A stretch of DNA of 64,000 bases from an uncultured Pseudomonadales bacterium. GTDB taxonomy: Bacteria > Pseudomonadota > Gammaproteobacteria > Pseudomonadales > Balneatricaceae. A program made the translations under genes and the position numbers. Shown piece by piece: positions 40,771 to 50,911 of the stretch. The stretch lies in the NCBI GenBank assembly GCA_937773555.1, contig CALJVT010000002.1, positions 122,501 through 186,500 of the forward strand. The letters are read 5' to 3'. The notes under the pieces were generated by a model. The model did no database searches and had not been told where the DNA came from. It saw only the letters and a program-made list of their open reading frames with translations. The first letter of the stretch is position 1. Every line of letters begins with the position of its first letter.

Positions 40771-42213
40771 TTAGACAGTTAATGAGCGATACAAGTTATC
40801 ATAATCATCGTGAATGTCACGATCTGCTTCTCGTAATTCTTTTATTTTCCGGCATGCATGCAACACTGTTGTATGGTCCCGCCCTCCAAACGCATCACCA
40901 ATCTCTGGCAAGCTATGGTTCGTCAGTTCTTTTGCCAAAGCCATCGCTAGCTGACGCGGGCGCGCCACTGAACGTGAGCGACGCTTTGACAAGATATCAG
41001 CAATTTTAATTTTATAGTAGCTTGCAACAGTTTTCTGGATATTATCAATACTCACCTTACGATCTTGCAACGCCAATAAATCCCGCAAAGATTCTTGAAT
41101 AAAGGGCGTGGAAATCGCCTCACCCGTAAAGTGCGAGTTTGCAACCACACGCTTAAGGGCGCCTTCTAGCTCTCGCACGTTGGAACGAATCTTTTTTGCA
41201 AGAAAAAAGGCCGCATCCTCTGGCAGAGCGATATTCCCTTCAGCCGCTTTTTTCATCAGAATGGCAACCCGAGTTTCGAGCTCAGGCGGCTCAACCGCCA
41301 CAGTTAGGCCCCAGCCAAAACGCGACTTCAGACGATCCTCTAGACCGACTATCTCTTTGGGATAACGGTCACAGGTCAAGATCATCTGTTGACCGCTTTC
41401 CAAAAGGGCGTTAAAGGTGTGAAAAAATTCTTCTTGTGAACGCTCTTTCCCTGCAAAGAATTGTATATCATCTATCAACAAGGCATCAACTGAACGATAA
41501 AAACGCTTAAATTCGTTGATCGCATTAAGCTGTAAAGCCTTAACCATGTCGGCAACAAAGCGCTCCGAATGCAAATAGACTACTTTTGCATTCGGATTTC
41601 GTTCGATTAGTGCCGCTCCAACCGCATGCATTAAATGCGTTTTACCTAAACCCACGCCACCATAAAGAAATAGGGGGTTGTAAGAACTACCAGGGTTTTC
41701 CGCAACCTGTTTAGCCGCAGCTAAGGCCAGCTGGTTTGACTTACCTTGAACAAAACTTGAGAAAGTAAATGCTCGGTTTAAATAACTTTGATGACGGACA
41801 GAGCCTTCAACTTGAACAACACGCTCTGGGCTAGGCTCGACGTTAAACTGTGGCTGAATAATTGTGCTAGAACGCCTAGGCATAGGTGCCACAGCTGGCG
41901 GTGCAGTTGGCACAAAGCTGGCTGGAGTAATAATAGTAGGTCCCTGAGCCACAGCTGTTAACGCGTCTTTTGGGGAGCTCACCAGCAGCTCTACATCTTG
42001 GGTAGCGTCTGTGGCGTAATCAGCAACTAGCTCACGTATTCTAGAAAAGTATTTATCTCTAACCCAGTCTTGAACGAAACGATTAGGTGCCAAAAGCTGA
42101 ATAACTCGGCCATCTTCTTGGATTTTTAAGGGTCGAATCCACGTATTAAACTGCTGACTAGGCAGTTCATCCTGAAGACACGCCAAACATTGTTGCCAAA
42201 TTGCTAGAGACAT
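40771..42213 (-). CDS. dnaA: Chromosomal replication initiator protein DnaA
   Basis: DnaA binds DnaA boxes and opens oriC. The 480-residue protein has domain I (about 1-85), a variable linker, the AAA+ domain ([19 protein letters not shown]) and the DNA-binding domain IV signature [15 protein letters not shown]. It diverges from rpmH over a 293-bp region that holds one perfect DnaA box, which suggests autoregulation. Confidence 0.98.
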   Translation of the reverse strand: MSLAIWQQCLACLQDELPSQQFNTWIRPLKIQEDGRVIQLLAPNRFVQDWVRDKYFSRIRELVADYATDATQDVELLVSSPKDALTAVAQGPTIITPASFVPTAPPAVAPMPRRSSTIIQPQFNVEPSPERVVQVEGSVRHQSYLNRAFTFSSFVQGKSNQLALAAAKQVAENPGSSYNPLFLYGGVGLGKTHLMHAVGAALIERNPNAKVVYLHSERFVADMVKALQLNAINEFKRFYRSVDALLIDDIQFFAGKERSQEEFFHTFNALLESGQQMILTCDRYPKEIVGLEDRLKSRFGWGLTVAVEPPELETRVAILMKKAAEGNIALPEDAAFFLAKKIRSNVRELEGALKRVVANSHFTGEAISTPFIQESLRDLLALQDRKVSIDNIQKTVASYYKIKIADILSKRRSRSVARPRQLAMALAKELTNHSLPEIGDAFGGRDHTTVLHACRKIKELREADRDIHDDYDNLYRSLTV

Positions 42214-42310
42214 TTTTTACTAGAGCCAAATTAAACTAAATTTTTAAAGCCGGCAGAGTAGCCTTAAGCTAACACACCAAGTGGATCATTTTATCACCAA
42301 CTGCCCAAAG

Positions 42311-42319
42311 TTATCCACA
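42311..42319 (+). promoter_or_regulatory. DnaA box upstream of dnaA
   Basis: TTATCCACA is a perfect 9-mer in the dnaA-rpmH intergenic region, about 100 bp upstream of dnaA. It is the only perfect box here, which points to dnaA autoregulation rather than an origin. Confidence 0.75.
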
Positions 42320-42417
42320 GGCAGCGCTCGATAAGGCAATATAAGGGATATGATTTACGTAAAGTGAAAATATTTTGCCTTTTTGTGTGATTTAGTAGCT
42401 TAAACCAAGATTCAGGC

Positions 42418-42446
42418 TTGCTATTAGATTTACCCTCTCATATAAT
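42418..42446 (+). promoter_or_regulatory. Sigma-70 promoter of rpmH-rnpA
   Basis: TTGCTA (42418-42423) and TATAAT (42441-42446) are spaced by 17 bases and lie 60 bp before the rpmH ATG. Confidence 0.75.
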
Positions 42447-42506
42447 TTCGCCCCTAGATTTTCAAAGCCTGAATTTTGGCCCTTAACTAATTTTGCGAGA
42501 CCGATC

Positions 42507-42641
42507 ATGAAAAGAACGTTTCAACCTAGCGTCTTAAAGCGCAAGCGCACTCACGGTTTCCGTGCCCGTATGTCAACTCCAGGCGGCCGTGCCGTAATTA
42601 ACGCCCGTCGGGCAAAAGGCCGCAAGAGCCTAAGCGCTTAA
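42507..42641 (+). CDS. rpmH: 50S ribosomal protein L34
   Basis: L34 is a small basic large-subunit protein. The 44-residue sequence ([20 protein letters not shown] then an Arg/Lys-rich tail) matches the family and has the Pseudomonas-type length. It begins the rpmH-rnpA unit and lies 22 bp before rnpA. Confidence 0.97.
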   Translation: MKRTFQPSVLKRKRTHGFRARMSTPGGRAVINARRAKGRKSLSA

Positions 42642-42663
42642 GCGACTTTTGCGCGCTTAGCGT

Positions 42664-43047
42664 ATGACTGATTTCGACTTTTCTCGGCAACGACGCCTGT
42701 TAAATGCAAGAGATTTTCGAAGGGTTTTTGACCAAGCTGATTTCAAAGTTTCGGATCAGCACCTACTGGTCTTGGCCCGCCCAAGTTTGCACGACCACTC
42801 CCGTCTTGGATTGGTTATTGCGAAGAAGGGTATAAAACTAGCGGTGCATCGCAACCGAATTAAAAGGGTTGTGCGTGACAGCTTTAGAACCCTTTGCACG
42901 CAAACGAATGAATTCTCCCTTCCCTTAGACATTGTTATCCTGTCTAGAAAAGGCTTGGGAGAACTCGACAATGACGCAGTCCACCGCCTAATTAGCAAAC
43001 AATGGGTAAGATTACGTAAAAAAACTGCTCAAACTGGCCAGATTTAG
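42664..43047 (+). CDS. rnpA: Ribonuclease P protein component
   Basis: RnpA is the protein cofactor of RNase P, which matures tRNA 5' ends. The 127-residue basic protein has the conserved RNR motif (AVHRNRIKRVVRDSFR) and an N-terminal FDFSRQRRLLNARDFRRVF. The yidD gene that usually follows is absent; the next gene, yidC, starts 88 bp later. Confidence 0.94.
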   Translation: MTDFDFSRQRRLLNARDFRRVFDQADFKVSDQHLLVLARPSLHDHSRLGLVIAKKGIKLAVHRNRIKRVVRDSFRTLCTQTNEFSLPLDIVILSRKGLGELDNDAVHRLISKQWVRLRKKTAQTGQI

Positions 43048-43068
43048 CACACTTCTGGGGCCTGGCCA

Positions 43069-43096
43069 TTGCCAATAGGCGAACAGGCTCTATAAT
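43069..43096 (+). promoter_or_regulatory. Sigma-70 promoter of yidC
   Basis: TTGCCA (43069-43074) and TATAAT (43091-43096) have 16-base spacing in the rnpA-yidC gap, so yidC may have its own promoter. Confidence 0.65.
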
Positions 43097-43135
43097 CTAA
43101 CTCCTTTACAATACAACTAACGACGATTTGTTTCT

Positions 43136-44797
43136 ATGGATTTTCAACGCATTATTCTCATTGCGGGTGTCGCCATCATTTCTTACTTGATGGTCCTGCA
43201 GTGGAATCAAGATTACGGTACCGAAGCCCTCGCTCCACAACAAGTCACCAGCGTTTCTGCATACGATACAGAAGCAGTCAGTACTGATTTCGCTGTGGCT
43301 GCGCAACCAAACGTTAACGCTGATATTACGGTAACTCAAACTGAAAATGCGAGTGCTGGATCACTTATTGAGGTTAAGACTGACACCCTAGAAGTGATTA
43401 TTGACACTCAGGGTGGCGACATAATCCAGGCCTCACTGGCTCAGTATCTAGCAGAAATGAATCACTCAGATGTGCTATTTACCCTGTTAGAACAAAACCA
43501 ACAGCGCACTTATGTGGCTCAAAGTGGGCTAGTTGGCCTTAACGGTACCGACATTAAGTCTCGGCCAATCTTTAAGGCTGCAAAATCAACATACGAATTA
43601 CTTGACGGCGAGCAGAGTTTAGAGGTTGTATTAAGCATTACGGACGAAAGTGGCGCAGTGATCAACAAGATCTACACCTTTAATCGGGGCAGCCATCTAA
43701 TCAACTTAACCTACGCTGTTGACAACCGTGGCAACCAGCCTTGGTCTGCTAATTTATTTGGCCAAATTAAACGTGACCGCTCTGCAGACCCTAGTGCGTC
43801 TGGGGGTATGGGCATGTCTGCTTACCTCGGCCCCGCTTTTTCTTTTCCAGATGACAAGTACTATCGGTATGACTTTGATGACATGGACGATGCCAATCTA
43901 AAGCGCACCGCGCCAGGTGGCTGGGTAGGCATGTTACAACATTACTTTGTAACTGCTTGGGTACCTAACCCAGAGCAGCAACACAACTACAGCACACGGG
44001 TTAGCAAAAATAACTATATTGCTGGTTTTGTTAGCCCTGCTTTAGAGTTACAGGCGGGACAGTCTGGTGCCACATCGGCTGACTTTTATGCTGGCCCTAA
44101 GATTCAAGCAGACCTTGAAGCAATTTCCGAGAACCTAGACTTGGTGGTTGACTACGGTTGGTTATGGTGGGTTTCACAACCATTATTCTGGTTGTTGAAC
44201 ACCATGTTTGGGTTTGCAGGCAACTGGGGTGTGGCCATCTTATTGGTCACCCTATGTGTTAAAGCATTCTTCTTTTACCCATCGGCTATTTCTTATCGCT
44301 CAATGGCTAAGATGAGAGCGCTGGCGCCTGAAATTGCCAAATTAAAAGAAAAGTTTGGCGACGATCGATCTAAAATGTCGCAAGGGATGATGGAATTATA
44401 CAAACGGGAAAAGGCTAATCCTTTAAGTGGTTGTTTCCCTATTATTATCCAGATGCCTGTATTTATTGGCTTATATTGGATGTTGATGGAGACTGTTGAG
44501 CTACGTCATGCACCATTTTTCCTCTGGATCCAAGACCTTTCCGTACAGGACCCTTATTTTGTATTACCACTGCTCATGGGTGCCACCATGTTCATTCAGC
44601 AAATGCTTAATCCGACACCTCCGGACCCAATGCAGGCTAAGATAATGAAGATGTTACCTATTGTGTTCACTATCTTTTTCCTTTGGTTTCCTGCGGGTCT
44701 TGTTTTGTATTGGGTGTGCAACAACGTCTTGTCTATCACGCAACAATATATAATTACCAAACGAATTGAAAAAGTCATGGCTGAGCGTAAAAATTAA
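43136..44797 (+). CDS. yidC: Membrane protein insertase YidC
   Basis: YidC inserts and folds inner-membrane proteins with or without SecYEG. The 553-residue protein has an N-terminal membrane anchor (about residues 4-20), a large periplasmic P1 domain (about 60-330) and the five-helix core with FGNWGVAILLVTLCVKAFF-type sequence, a charged cytoplasmic hairpin (KLKEKFGDDRSKM) and a C-terminal helix (VLYWVCNNVLSITQQ). A terminator follows. Confidence 0.96.
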   Translation: MDFQRIILIAGVAIISYLMVLQWNQDYGTEALAPQQVTSVSAYDTEAVSTDFAVAAQPNVNADITVTQTENASAGSLIEVKTDTLEVIIDTQGGDIIQASLAQYLAEMNHSDVLFTLLEQNQQRTYVAQSGLVGLNGTDIKSRPIFKAAKSTYELLDGEQSLEVVLSITDESGAVINKIYTFNRGSHLINLTYAVDNRGNQPWSANLFGQIKRDRSADPSASGGMGMSAYLGPAFSFPDDKYYRYDFDDMDDANLKRTAPGGWVGMLQHYFVTAWVPNPEQQHNYSTRVSKNNYIAGFVSPALELQAGQSGATSADFYAGPKIQADLEAISENLDLVVDYGWLWWVSQPLFWLLNTMFGFAGNWGVAILLVTLCVKAFFFYPSAISYRSMAKMRALAPEIAKLKEKFGDDRSKMSQGMMELYKREKANPLSGCFPIIIQMPVFIGLYWMLMETVELRHAPFFLWIQDLSVQDPYFVLPLLMGATMFIQQMLNPTPPDPMQAKIMKMLPIVFTIFFLWFPAGLVLYWVCNNVLSITQQYIITKRIEKVMAERKN

Positions 44798-44820
44798 CCT
44801 AATGCTCTAAACATGTTACA

Positions 44821-44845
44821 AAGGCCTCCTAGTGAGGCCTTTTTT
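44821..44845 (+). terminator. Rho-independent terminator after yidC
   Basis: AAGGCCTC and GAGGCCTT pair perfectly around a 5-base loop (CTAGT), and a T-run follows, 23 bp after yidC. Confidence 0.88.
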
Positions 44846-44891
44846 GTATTGATTAAGCCCCGTTTTTGTTGTCACAGGAGTGCTAACTACC

Positions 44892-46250
44892 TTGCAATCA
44901 GATCTAGATACTATTTGTTCACAGACCACGCCTCCCGGGCGCGGTGGTGTGGGCATTATTCGCTTATCTGGGCCTAAAGCTTTAGCCTATGGTCAAGCAC
45001 TAAGCCGCAGCCAAGGCATAGTTCGTCATGCCCATTATGGCGCATTTTTAGATACCCAAGGCGAACAAATTGATGCCGGCATAAGCATTTATTTTAAAGC
45101 ACCAGACTCCTTTACCGGTGAGGACGTATTTGAATTTCAAGGCCATGGTGGACAAGTGGTTATGGATTTACTACAGCGTGAGCTCACACAATTAGGCGCT
45201 CGTTTAGCCAGGCCTGGAGAGTTTTCTGAACGTGCCTTTCTAAATGATAAAATGGACCTTGCCCAAGCAGAATCAATTGCAGATTTAATAGATGCTAGCT
45301 CAGAACAAGCGGCAAGAAACGCATTGCGATCATTAAAAGGGGTGTTCTCAGCCCATATTAATACCTTGGTTGAAAGCCTTATATATTTGCGCCTCTATGT
45401 GGAAGCGGCAATCGACTTCCCAGAAGAAGAAATTGATTTTTTAGCTGACGGTAAAGTAGCTGCTCTTTTACACAACGCTCAGTCAGACCTAGATCACTTA
45501 CTGCAACAGGCCCACCAGGGCAGCCTACTGCAAGAAGGCATGCAAGTTGTCATTGCTGGCGCACCCAACGCTGGCAAATCTAGCTTACTTAACGCCCTAG
45601 CAGGACAAGAGCGCGCTATCGTTACAGACATTGCAGGGACAACACGCGATATTTTAAAGGAATCTATCAACATTGATGGCTTGCCTCTACATATTTTAGA
45701 TACTGCTGGCTTACGTGAGAGCCCAGACAAGGTAGAGAAAATTGGTATTGCGCGTGCGATTGACGCTATTGGCCAAGCTGATCAAATTTTATTGTTGCAA
45801 GATGCCCAGGATAACACCTCGCCACAAGACCACTGGCAAGGGTTAATGGGCCAACAGCCTATGCCTAACCAACTTACCTTAGTTCGCAATAAAATAGACC
45901 TCTCAAACAGCTTGCCTAACCTAACACAAGTTGATGGTGTAGACTGTATCTACCTAAGTGCGAAGCATGGTCAAGGGTTAGATCTATTGCGCAGCCAGCT
46001 AAAACAAGCCGTTGGTTATCAAGCAACATTAGAGGGTGGCTTTAGTGCACGCAGACGACACCTTGACGCCCTCAAGAGATGTAAATTACTACTGCACGAT
46101 GGTGCTAATCAGCTGGCTTACAGCCAGGCTGGGGAGCTCTTAGCTGAAGACTTACGTTTAGCTCAAGAGTGTTTGAACGAAATTACCGGCAGCTTTACTA
46201 GTGATGACTTATTAGGCCGTATTTTTGGATCATTTTGTATTGGGAAATAA
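44892..46250 (+). CDS. mnmE: tRNA modification GTPase MnmE (TrmE)
   Basis: MnmE works with MnmG to make the 5-carboxymethylaminomethyl modification of wobble uridine in some tRNAs. It has the N-terminal [15 protein letters not shown] folate domain, the G domain (P-loop [13 protein letters not shown]) and the C-terminal CIGK with the catalytic Cys. The TTG at 44892 is preferred because AGGAG (44876-44880) is upstream and gives five residues before DTI, as in E. coli. A GTG at 44880 overlaps that Shine-Dalgarno. It follows yidC after a terminator. Confidence 0.93.
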   Translation: MQSDLDTICSQTTPPGRGGVGIIRLSGPKALAYGQALSRSQGIVRHAHYGAFLDTQGEQIDAGISIYFKAPDSFTGEDVFEFQGHGGQVVMDLLQRELTQLGARLARPGEFSERAFLNDKMDLAQAESIADLIDASSEQAARNALRSLKGVFSAHINTLVESLIYLRLYVEAAIDFPEEEIDFLADGKVAALLHNAQSDLDHLLQQAHQGSLLQEGMQVVIAGAPNAGKSSLLNALAGQERAIVTDIAGTTRDILKESINIDGLPLHILDTAGLRESPDKVEKIGIARAIDAIGQADQILLLQDAQDNTSPQDHWQGLMGQQPMPNQLTLVRNKIDLSNSLPNLTQVDGVDCIYLSAKHGQGLDLLRSQLKQAVGYQATLEGGFSARRRHLDALKRCKLLLHDGANQLAYSQAGELLAEDLRLAQECLNEITGSFTSDDLLGRIFGSFCIGK

Positions 46251-46256
46251 CTATTT

Positions 46257-46964
46257 ATGTCCAGCGCATACCACATTTTATGTATTGAAGATGAAGTTGA
46301 TATCCAAGAGATTATAGCCTACAACCTTAAAAAGGCTGGCTACCTGGTTACCCTCGCCAGTGATGGTGTTGAAGGCTTAAAGCTAGCGCAAACACAAACC
46401 CCTGATTTAATATTACTTGATATTATGCTGCCAAACCTGAATGGTATGCAGGTGTGTGAACGGCTTAAAGCAGACGCTAAAACCCAAGCAATACCCATCA
46501 TCATGCTTTCCGCGCGAAGTGAAGAAGCTGATGTTATTGGTGGCCTTAGCCAGGGTGCAGATGATTATATGACCAAGCCTTTTAGTCAGGCTGAACTGTT
46601 GGCTCGAATTAAAGTAGCTTTACGTAGGCGACCCACCACACACATACTTACTATGGGGTCTTTGTCACTAGATCTTGATACCTATAACTGCAGTTTGAAT
46701 GGCCAACCATTAAAACTGACCACCACCGAATTTAAACTTTTACATACCTTAATGGCACAACCTGGTCGTGCCTTTTCAAGGGAGCAGCTCATACTTTCTG
46801 CCTTGGGGGAAGAGTCTGAGGTGGTCGATCGTAATGTTGATGTTCATATCCGTGGTGTCCGAAAACAGTTAGGTAAGGCGGCATCAGCAATAGAGACCAT
46901 AAGGGGTGTGGGCTATCGTTGCGATCCTAACTATACTGAAACCCTAGAAAGCGAATTACATTAG
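46257..46964 (+). CDS. phoB: PhoB-type response regulator
   Basis: This OmpR/PhoB-family regulator has a receiver domain (CIEDEVDI, phosphorylation site in LILLDIMLP, switch Lys in TKPF) and a winged-helix C-terminal domain ending GVRKQLG...IETIRGVGYRC. The 235-residue length and closeness to PhoB fit phosphate regulation, supported by the phosphate genes downstream. It starts 6 bp after mnmE. Confidence 0.85.
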   Translation: MSSAYHILCIEDEVDIQEIIAYNLKKAGYLVTLASDGVEGLKLAQTQTPDLILLDIMLPNLNGMQVCERLKADAKTQAIPIIMLSARSEEADVIGGLSQGADDYMTKPFSQAELLARIKVALRRRPTTHILTMGSLSLDLDTYNCSLNGQPLKLTTTEFKLLHTLMAQPGRAFSREQLILSALGEESEVVDRNVDVHIRGVRKQLGKAASAIETIRGVGYRCDPNYTETLESELH

Positions 46965-46965
46965 C

Positions 46966-48744
46966 ATGCGCCACTCACCAATATTCTTGCGACTTTACGC
47001 AGGTTTTGCTGTCGTCATATTGTTTAGTATTTTGATTGTTGGCCTAATGGTTCAGCGGCAAATAGAGCAAGCCAGTTTGCGAGATATCAGTAATAACCTT
47101 TCGAGTCAGGCCTTTATATTACAACAGTCGTTTGCTAATACTGGTCAACAAACCCAAAGCCAAATACAACAAACATTGAAGCAAATTGGCCAACGTACTG
47201 ATACTCGAGTTACGCTACTAACAAAAGACGGCGTGGTTATTGCAGATTCTGAATTCAATGCTTCAGAAATGGATAATCACCGCTATCGACCAGAAATCAT
47301 TGCCGCTAATACAGCTGACATAGGGCAATCACGACGCTATAGTAAAACCTTACAAAAACCAATGTTGTATGTTGCTGTTTCAGCCATGGCCAGCAGTGGT
47401 AATCTGGGTTACATCCGCACAGCATTGCCTACACAACGTATTGATGAAGAGATCAATTATTTGCGCCGAGTTATTATCATCGCTGCCAGTCTTACAGCAT
47501 TGATTGCTTTATTTATTGGGTATTGGTTGGCAATGAGTTTTGCTCGGCCCCTTAGGCAAATGACACTCATTGCTAAAAACTATGCTCACGGCCGCTATCA
47601 GTTACGGATTCCAAGCCAGAGGCGTGACGAAATAGGCGATTTGGCTCGCTCACTTAATCAAATGGCTGATATTTCATCCCAGCGCTTCGATATCATAAAA
47701 ACAGAACGGGACCAGCTCTCCACTATCCTTAAAAGTATGAACGAAGGCGTTATCACTGTGACCAGTGAAGGCCTTATTACTCACGTTAATGCTGCTGCTT
47801 GTCGTATGCTGCGCACCAGTGGTGAACGTTGCTTAGGCCAAGCGTTAAAAGACATAGATGGGTCGGACAACCTTGACCAAGCGTTTAGACAATGCCAACA
47901 ACAACAAACCAGCGTAGAGCGAACCATCCAGCTTGATGGCTATACATTTTCACGTCACTACCGATTACATGTCACTTTGTTAAAACAATCCCACCGGGCT
48001 GACGCAATTTTAGTACTACAAGACATTACTGCCGTTCAGCGTATTGACAAAATGCGCGCAGACTTTGTTGCTAACGCTTCCCACGAACTGAAAACACCTA
48101 TTACCGCTATTCGTGGTTTTGCAGAAACCTTAATAGAAGATGACACAATAGATCACGCTATCCAGCAGCGGTTTATGCGCAAGATTCATGGCCAATCTAT
48201 CCGTTTATCTGCCTTAGTGTCAGATTTATTAGCTTTGTCTCGGCTAGAAAGCAACGATGAAGCCTATAACACTCAAGTAGACTTACAACGAGTAGTACAA
48301 AGGGTGTGTGCTAACTTACAGGCAGTAGCTCAGACCCAACAAGTCACTTTGGAGCTGCAAACAAAAGATGGCCCGGTGACGTTATTGGGTGATGACAATG
48401 CTTTAGGGCAAATGGCCACCAACCTTATTGATAACGCCATTAAATACACCGCAGCAAAGGGAACAGTTACTGTGGCCCTTACAGTTACTGAAGGGTTAGC
48501 AGTACTGGCAGTGAAAGACAACGGCTTGGGTATTGATGAGTCTGATCAAGAACGTATCTTTGAGCGTTTTTATCGAGTTGATAAAGCCCGCTCACAATCT
48601 CTTGGTGGAACTGGCCTTGGCCTTGCTATTGTTAAACATATAGTGCAAAGCCATAAAGGGCGATTGCAACTAAAAAGTAAGTTAAATCAGGGGTCTACTT
48701 TCACAATCACGATTCCCTTGTCGACTCACACTAGTAAATTATAA
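46966..48744 (+). CDS. phoR: PhoR-type sensor histidine kinase
   Basis: The 592-residue kinase has two membrane helices (about 10-28 and 167-190) flanking a periplasmic sensor domain of about 135 residues, then HAMP, a PAS domain, the HisKA box (ANASHELKTPITAIRGF) and the HATPase (NLIDNAIKYT, VKDNGLGI, GGTGLGLAIVKHIV). It is longer than E. coli PhoR (431 residues), which has no periplasmic domain, and resembles the Gram-positive PhoR or PnpS layout. It begins 1 bp after the response regulator. Confidence 0.85.
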   Translation: MRHSPIFLRLYAGFAVVILFSILIVGLMVQRQIEQASLRDISNNLSSQAFILQQSFANTGQQTQSQIQQTLKQIGQRTDTRVTLLTKDGVVIADSEFNASEMDNHRYRPEIIAANTADIGQSRRYSKTLQKPMLYVAVSAMASSGNLGYIRTALPTQRIDEEINYLRRVIIIAASLTALIALFIGYWLAMSFARPLRQMTLIAKNYAHGRYQLRIPSQRRDEIGDLARSLNQMADISSQRFDIIKTERDQLSTILKSMNEGVITVTSEGLITHVNAAACRMLRTSGERCLGQALKDIDGSDNLDQAFRQCQQQQTSVERTIQLDGYTFSRHYRLHVTLLKQSHRADAILVLQDITAVQRIDKMRADFVANASHELKTPITAIRGFAETLIEDDTIDHAIQQRFMRKIHGQSIRLSALVSDLLALSRLESNDEAYNTQVDLQRVVQRVCANLQAVAQTQQVTLELQTKDGPVTLLGDDNALGQMATNLIDNAIKYTAAKGTVTVALTVTEGLAVLAVKDNGLGIDESDQERIFERFYRVDKARSQSLGGTGLGLAIVKHIVQSHKGRLQLKSKLNQGSTFTITIPLSTHTSKL

Positions 48745-48784
48745 ATAAACTGATAATCTTTATATTGCCTTAACAAAGGGTGCC

Positions 48785-48790
48785 TATAAT
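48785..48790 (+). promoter_or_regulatory. -10 element upstream of the DUF47/pit pair
   Basis: A perfect TATAAT occurs 45 bp before the DUF47 start. The -35 is poor (TTGCCT at 14-base spacing), and no clear Pho box was seen, so this may need an activator or be weak. Confidence 0.45.
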
Positions 48791-48834
48791 GCGCGCTCAC
48801 TAAGGCACTATTATTACCCATAGAGGAGGTTAAC

Positions 48835-49509
48835 ATGGCAAATCCCATACTTAGCTTATTTGGCCATTCACCTATTAAACCGTTACAAAATCATATGCAC
48901 ACGTCGCTGCAGTGTGTAGAGCTATTAATCCCTTTCTTTCAAGCTGTAATTAAAGAGGACTGGGGAACTGTAGAAGCTACTTATAATTCAATTGCTAAGT
49001 TGGAAGGGGACGCTGATAACCAAAAACAAGACATCCGGCTGCACCTGCCAAAAAGCTTATTCATGCCAATCAACCGTTCCGATCTAATTCAATTATTAAG
49101 CAAGCAAGATAAAATTTGCAACACTGCAAAAGATATTGCCGGCATCATGTTAGGCCGTAAGCAAGTGGTGCCTAAAAAGATTGCTACAGATATGACTGCA
49201 TACGTAAAGTCTGCCGTAGCAGTGGCTGTAGAGGCCAAGGTAGTGATTGATGAGCTTGATGAGCTCATTGGATCAGGGTTTGGTGGCCGTGAAATTGATC
49301 GTATTAACCGCTGCATTACCAAACTGGAAAAAGCAGAAGACAAGAATGATAAGCGTCAAATTACCTTACGTGCAAAATTACATGAAATTGAAGCAGACTT
49401 ACCCCCTGTAGATGCCATGTTTATGTATAAAACAATCGAAACCATTGGCAATTTAGCCGATCGTGCACAAAGTGCTGGCGAGCAGATTCAGGTCATCATA
49501 GCTCGTTAA
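48835..49509 (+). CDS. DUF47/PhoU-like phosphate transport accessory protein
   Basis: The 224-residue all-helical protein belongs to the DUF47 (TIGR00153) family, a PhoU relative found next to Pit transporters and thought to modulate phosphate uptake. It has a strong ribosome-binding site (GAGGAGG). It is 64 bp before the pit gene and 90 bp after phoR. Confidence 0.85.
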   Translation: MANPILSLFGHSPIKPLQNHMHTSLQCVELLIPFFQAVIKEDWGTVEATYNSIAKLEGDADNQKQDIRLHLPKSLFMPINRSDLIQLLSKQDKICNTAKDIAGIMLGRKQVVPKKIATDMTAYVKSAVAVAVEAKVVIDELDELIGSGFGGREIDRINRCITKLEKAEDKNDKRQITLRAKLHEIEADLPPVDAMFMYKTIETIGNLADRAQSAGEQIQVIIAR

Positions 49510-49573
49510 GCACAGGCATATGTACGACAACAAATATCGATAACTTACACCTACATAGCTTCGAGAAAATATT

Positions 49574-50848
49574 ATGGAAGTTTTAAACGAATATGGTCAA
49601 ATCTTACTTATTCTAGCCATCATCTTTGGTGTGTTTATGGCTTGGGGTGTAGGCGCAAATGATGTCGCTAATGCCATGGGAACTTCAGTGGGTTCTGGCG
49701 CTATTACGTTAAAGCAGGCCATCATCATCGCCATGATCTTTGAATTTGCTGGGGCTTACTTAGCAGGTGGCGAAGTTACAGCCACCATTCGTAAGGGAAT
49801 TATTGACCCACTAACCTTACAGGGCACACCTGAGTATCTAGTTTACGGTATGCTATCAGCGCTACTTGCAGCCGGGACCTGGCTATTGATTGCTTCCATT
49901 CTTGGTTGGCCCGTATCTACCACTCATTCCATTGTTGGCGCCATTGTTGGCTTTGCTGCGGTTGCTATTTCTGTAGATGCAGTGAATTGGAGCAAAGTAG
50001 GTACTATCGCTGCCAGTTGGATCGTTTCACCCGTACTAGCGGGTACAATTTCCTATATGTTATTTAAAAGTGTTCAACGGCTTATTTTAGACACTGAAGC
50101 ACCGTTTGAAAATGCAAAACGCTACGTGCCCGTGTACATGTTTATGGTGGGCTTTATGATCACCATGGTCACTTTAATCAAAGGATTAAAGCACGTACTA
50201 AAAGATATTGGCTTTACCCTAAACTACTTCGAAATGTCTTTAGTAGCAGCCGCAGCAGGTATTTTAGTTTCTATAGTGGGTGGCATAATGTTAACCCGTG
50301 TTAAGCGTATCGAGGCCATTGAAGCAGAAGATCGCTTTGCTAACGTAGAAAAGGTCTTTGCTGTACTAATGGTATTTACAGCCTGCGCTATGGCTTTTGC
50401 CCACGGTTCTAATGATGTAGCCAATGCTGTTGGTCCGATGGCTGCAGCCATCGCCACTATTAAATCTGGTGCCGTAACAGCCAAATCCAGTATGCCTGCT
50501 TGGATATTGTTAGTGGGTGGAGTGGGTATTGTTATTGGTCTGGTTACATATGGCTATAAGGTTATGGCCACCATCGGCACAAAGATTACAGAGCTAACCC
50601 CTAGTCGAGGCTTTGCAGCCACCTTAGGTGCCTCTGCAACTGTTGTACTTGCCTCGGGTATAGGCTTACCTATATCAACTACACACACTTTAGTGGGCGC
50701 GGTATTGGGGGTGGGTTTAGCCCGAGGGCTAGCTGCGATTAACTTGCGTATTGTTGCAACTATCTTTACCTCTTGGGTGATCACACTTCCAGCTGGTGCA
50801 ATCTTGGCTATTATATTTTTCTACATTTTTAAAGCGATTTTTTCTTAA
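49574..50848 (+). CDS. pitA: Low-affinity inorganic phosphate transporter, PiT family
   Basis: This is a membrane transporter of about ten helices that takes up metal-phosphate with protons. The 424-residue protein has the two inverted signature repeats of the family, VGANDVANAMGTSVGSGAIT (near residue 26) and HGSNDVANAVGPMAAA (near residue 276). It ends the phoBR-DUF47-pit group and is followed by a terminator. Confidence 0.92.
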   Translation: MEVLNEYGQILLILAIIFGVFMAWGVGANDVANAMGTSVGSGAITLKQAIIIAMIFEFAGAYLAGGEVTATIRKGIIDPLTLQGTPEYLVYGMLSALLAAGTWLLIASILGWPVSTTHSIVGAIVGFAAVAISVDAVNWSKVGTIAASWIVSPVLAGTISYMLFKSVQRLILDTEAPFENAKRYVPVYMFMVGFMITMVTLIKGLKHVLKDIGFTLNYFEMSLVAAAAGILVSIVGGIMLTRVKRIEAIEAEDRFANVEKVFAVLMVFTACAMAFAHGSNDVANAVGPMAAAIATIKSGAVTAKSSMPAWILLVGGVGIVIGLVTYGYKVMATIGTKITELTPSRGFAATLGASATVVLASGIGLPISTTHTLVGAVLGVGLARGLAAINLRIVATIFTSWVITLPAGAILAIIFFYIFKAIFS

Positions 50849-50869
50849 ATCCAAGGTAGCACCCCTTGT

Positions 50870-50909
50870 AAAAAGGCCTAAGATCACCCTTGAATTTTGG
50901 GCCTTTTTT
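50870..50909. terminator. Bidirectional terminator after pit
   Basis: AAAAAGGCC (50870-50878) and GGCCTTTTT (50900-50908) pair across a 21-nt loop, with A-rich left and T-rich right flanks. It can end pit on plus and the small ORF on minus. Confidence 0.75.
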
Positions 50910-50911
50910 AT

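Noticed and set aside
42214-42506. oriC between dnaA and rpmH, as in Pseudomonas
   Set aside because: Only one perfect DnaA box and two poor matches (7/9) are present. The mnmG upstream region has many more.
47948-47963. parS-like sequence in the histidine kinase gene
   Set aside because: Only about nine of 16 bases match and the right half is broken, so it is chance similarity in coding sequence.
48745-48834. Pho box upstream of the DUF47/pit pair
   Set aside because: I could not find two CTGTCAT-like repeats spaced by four bases. Only a -10 element is visible.
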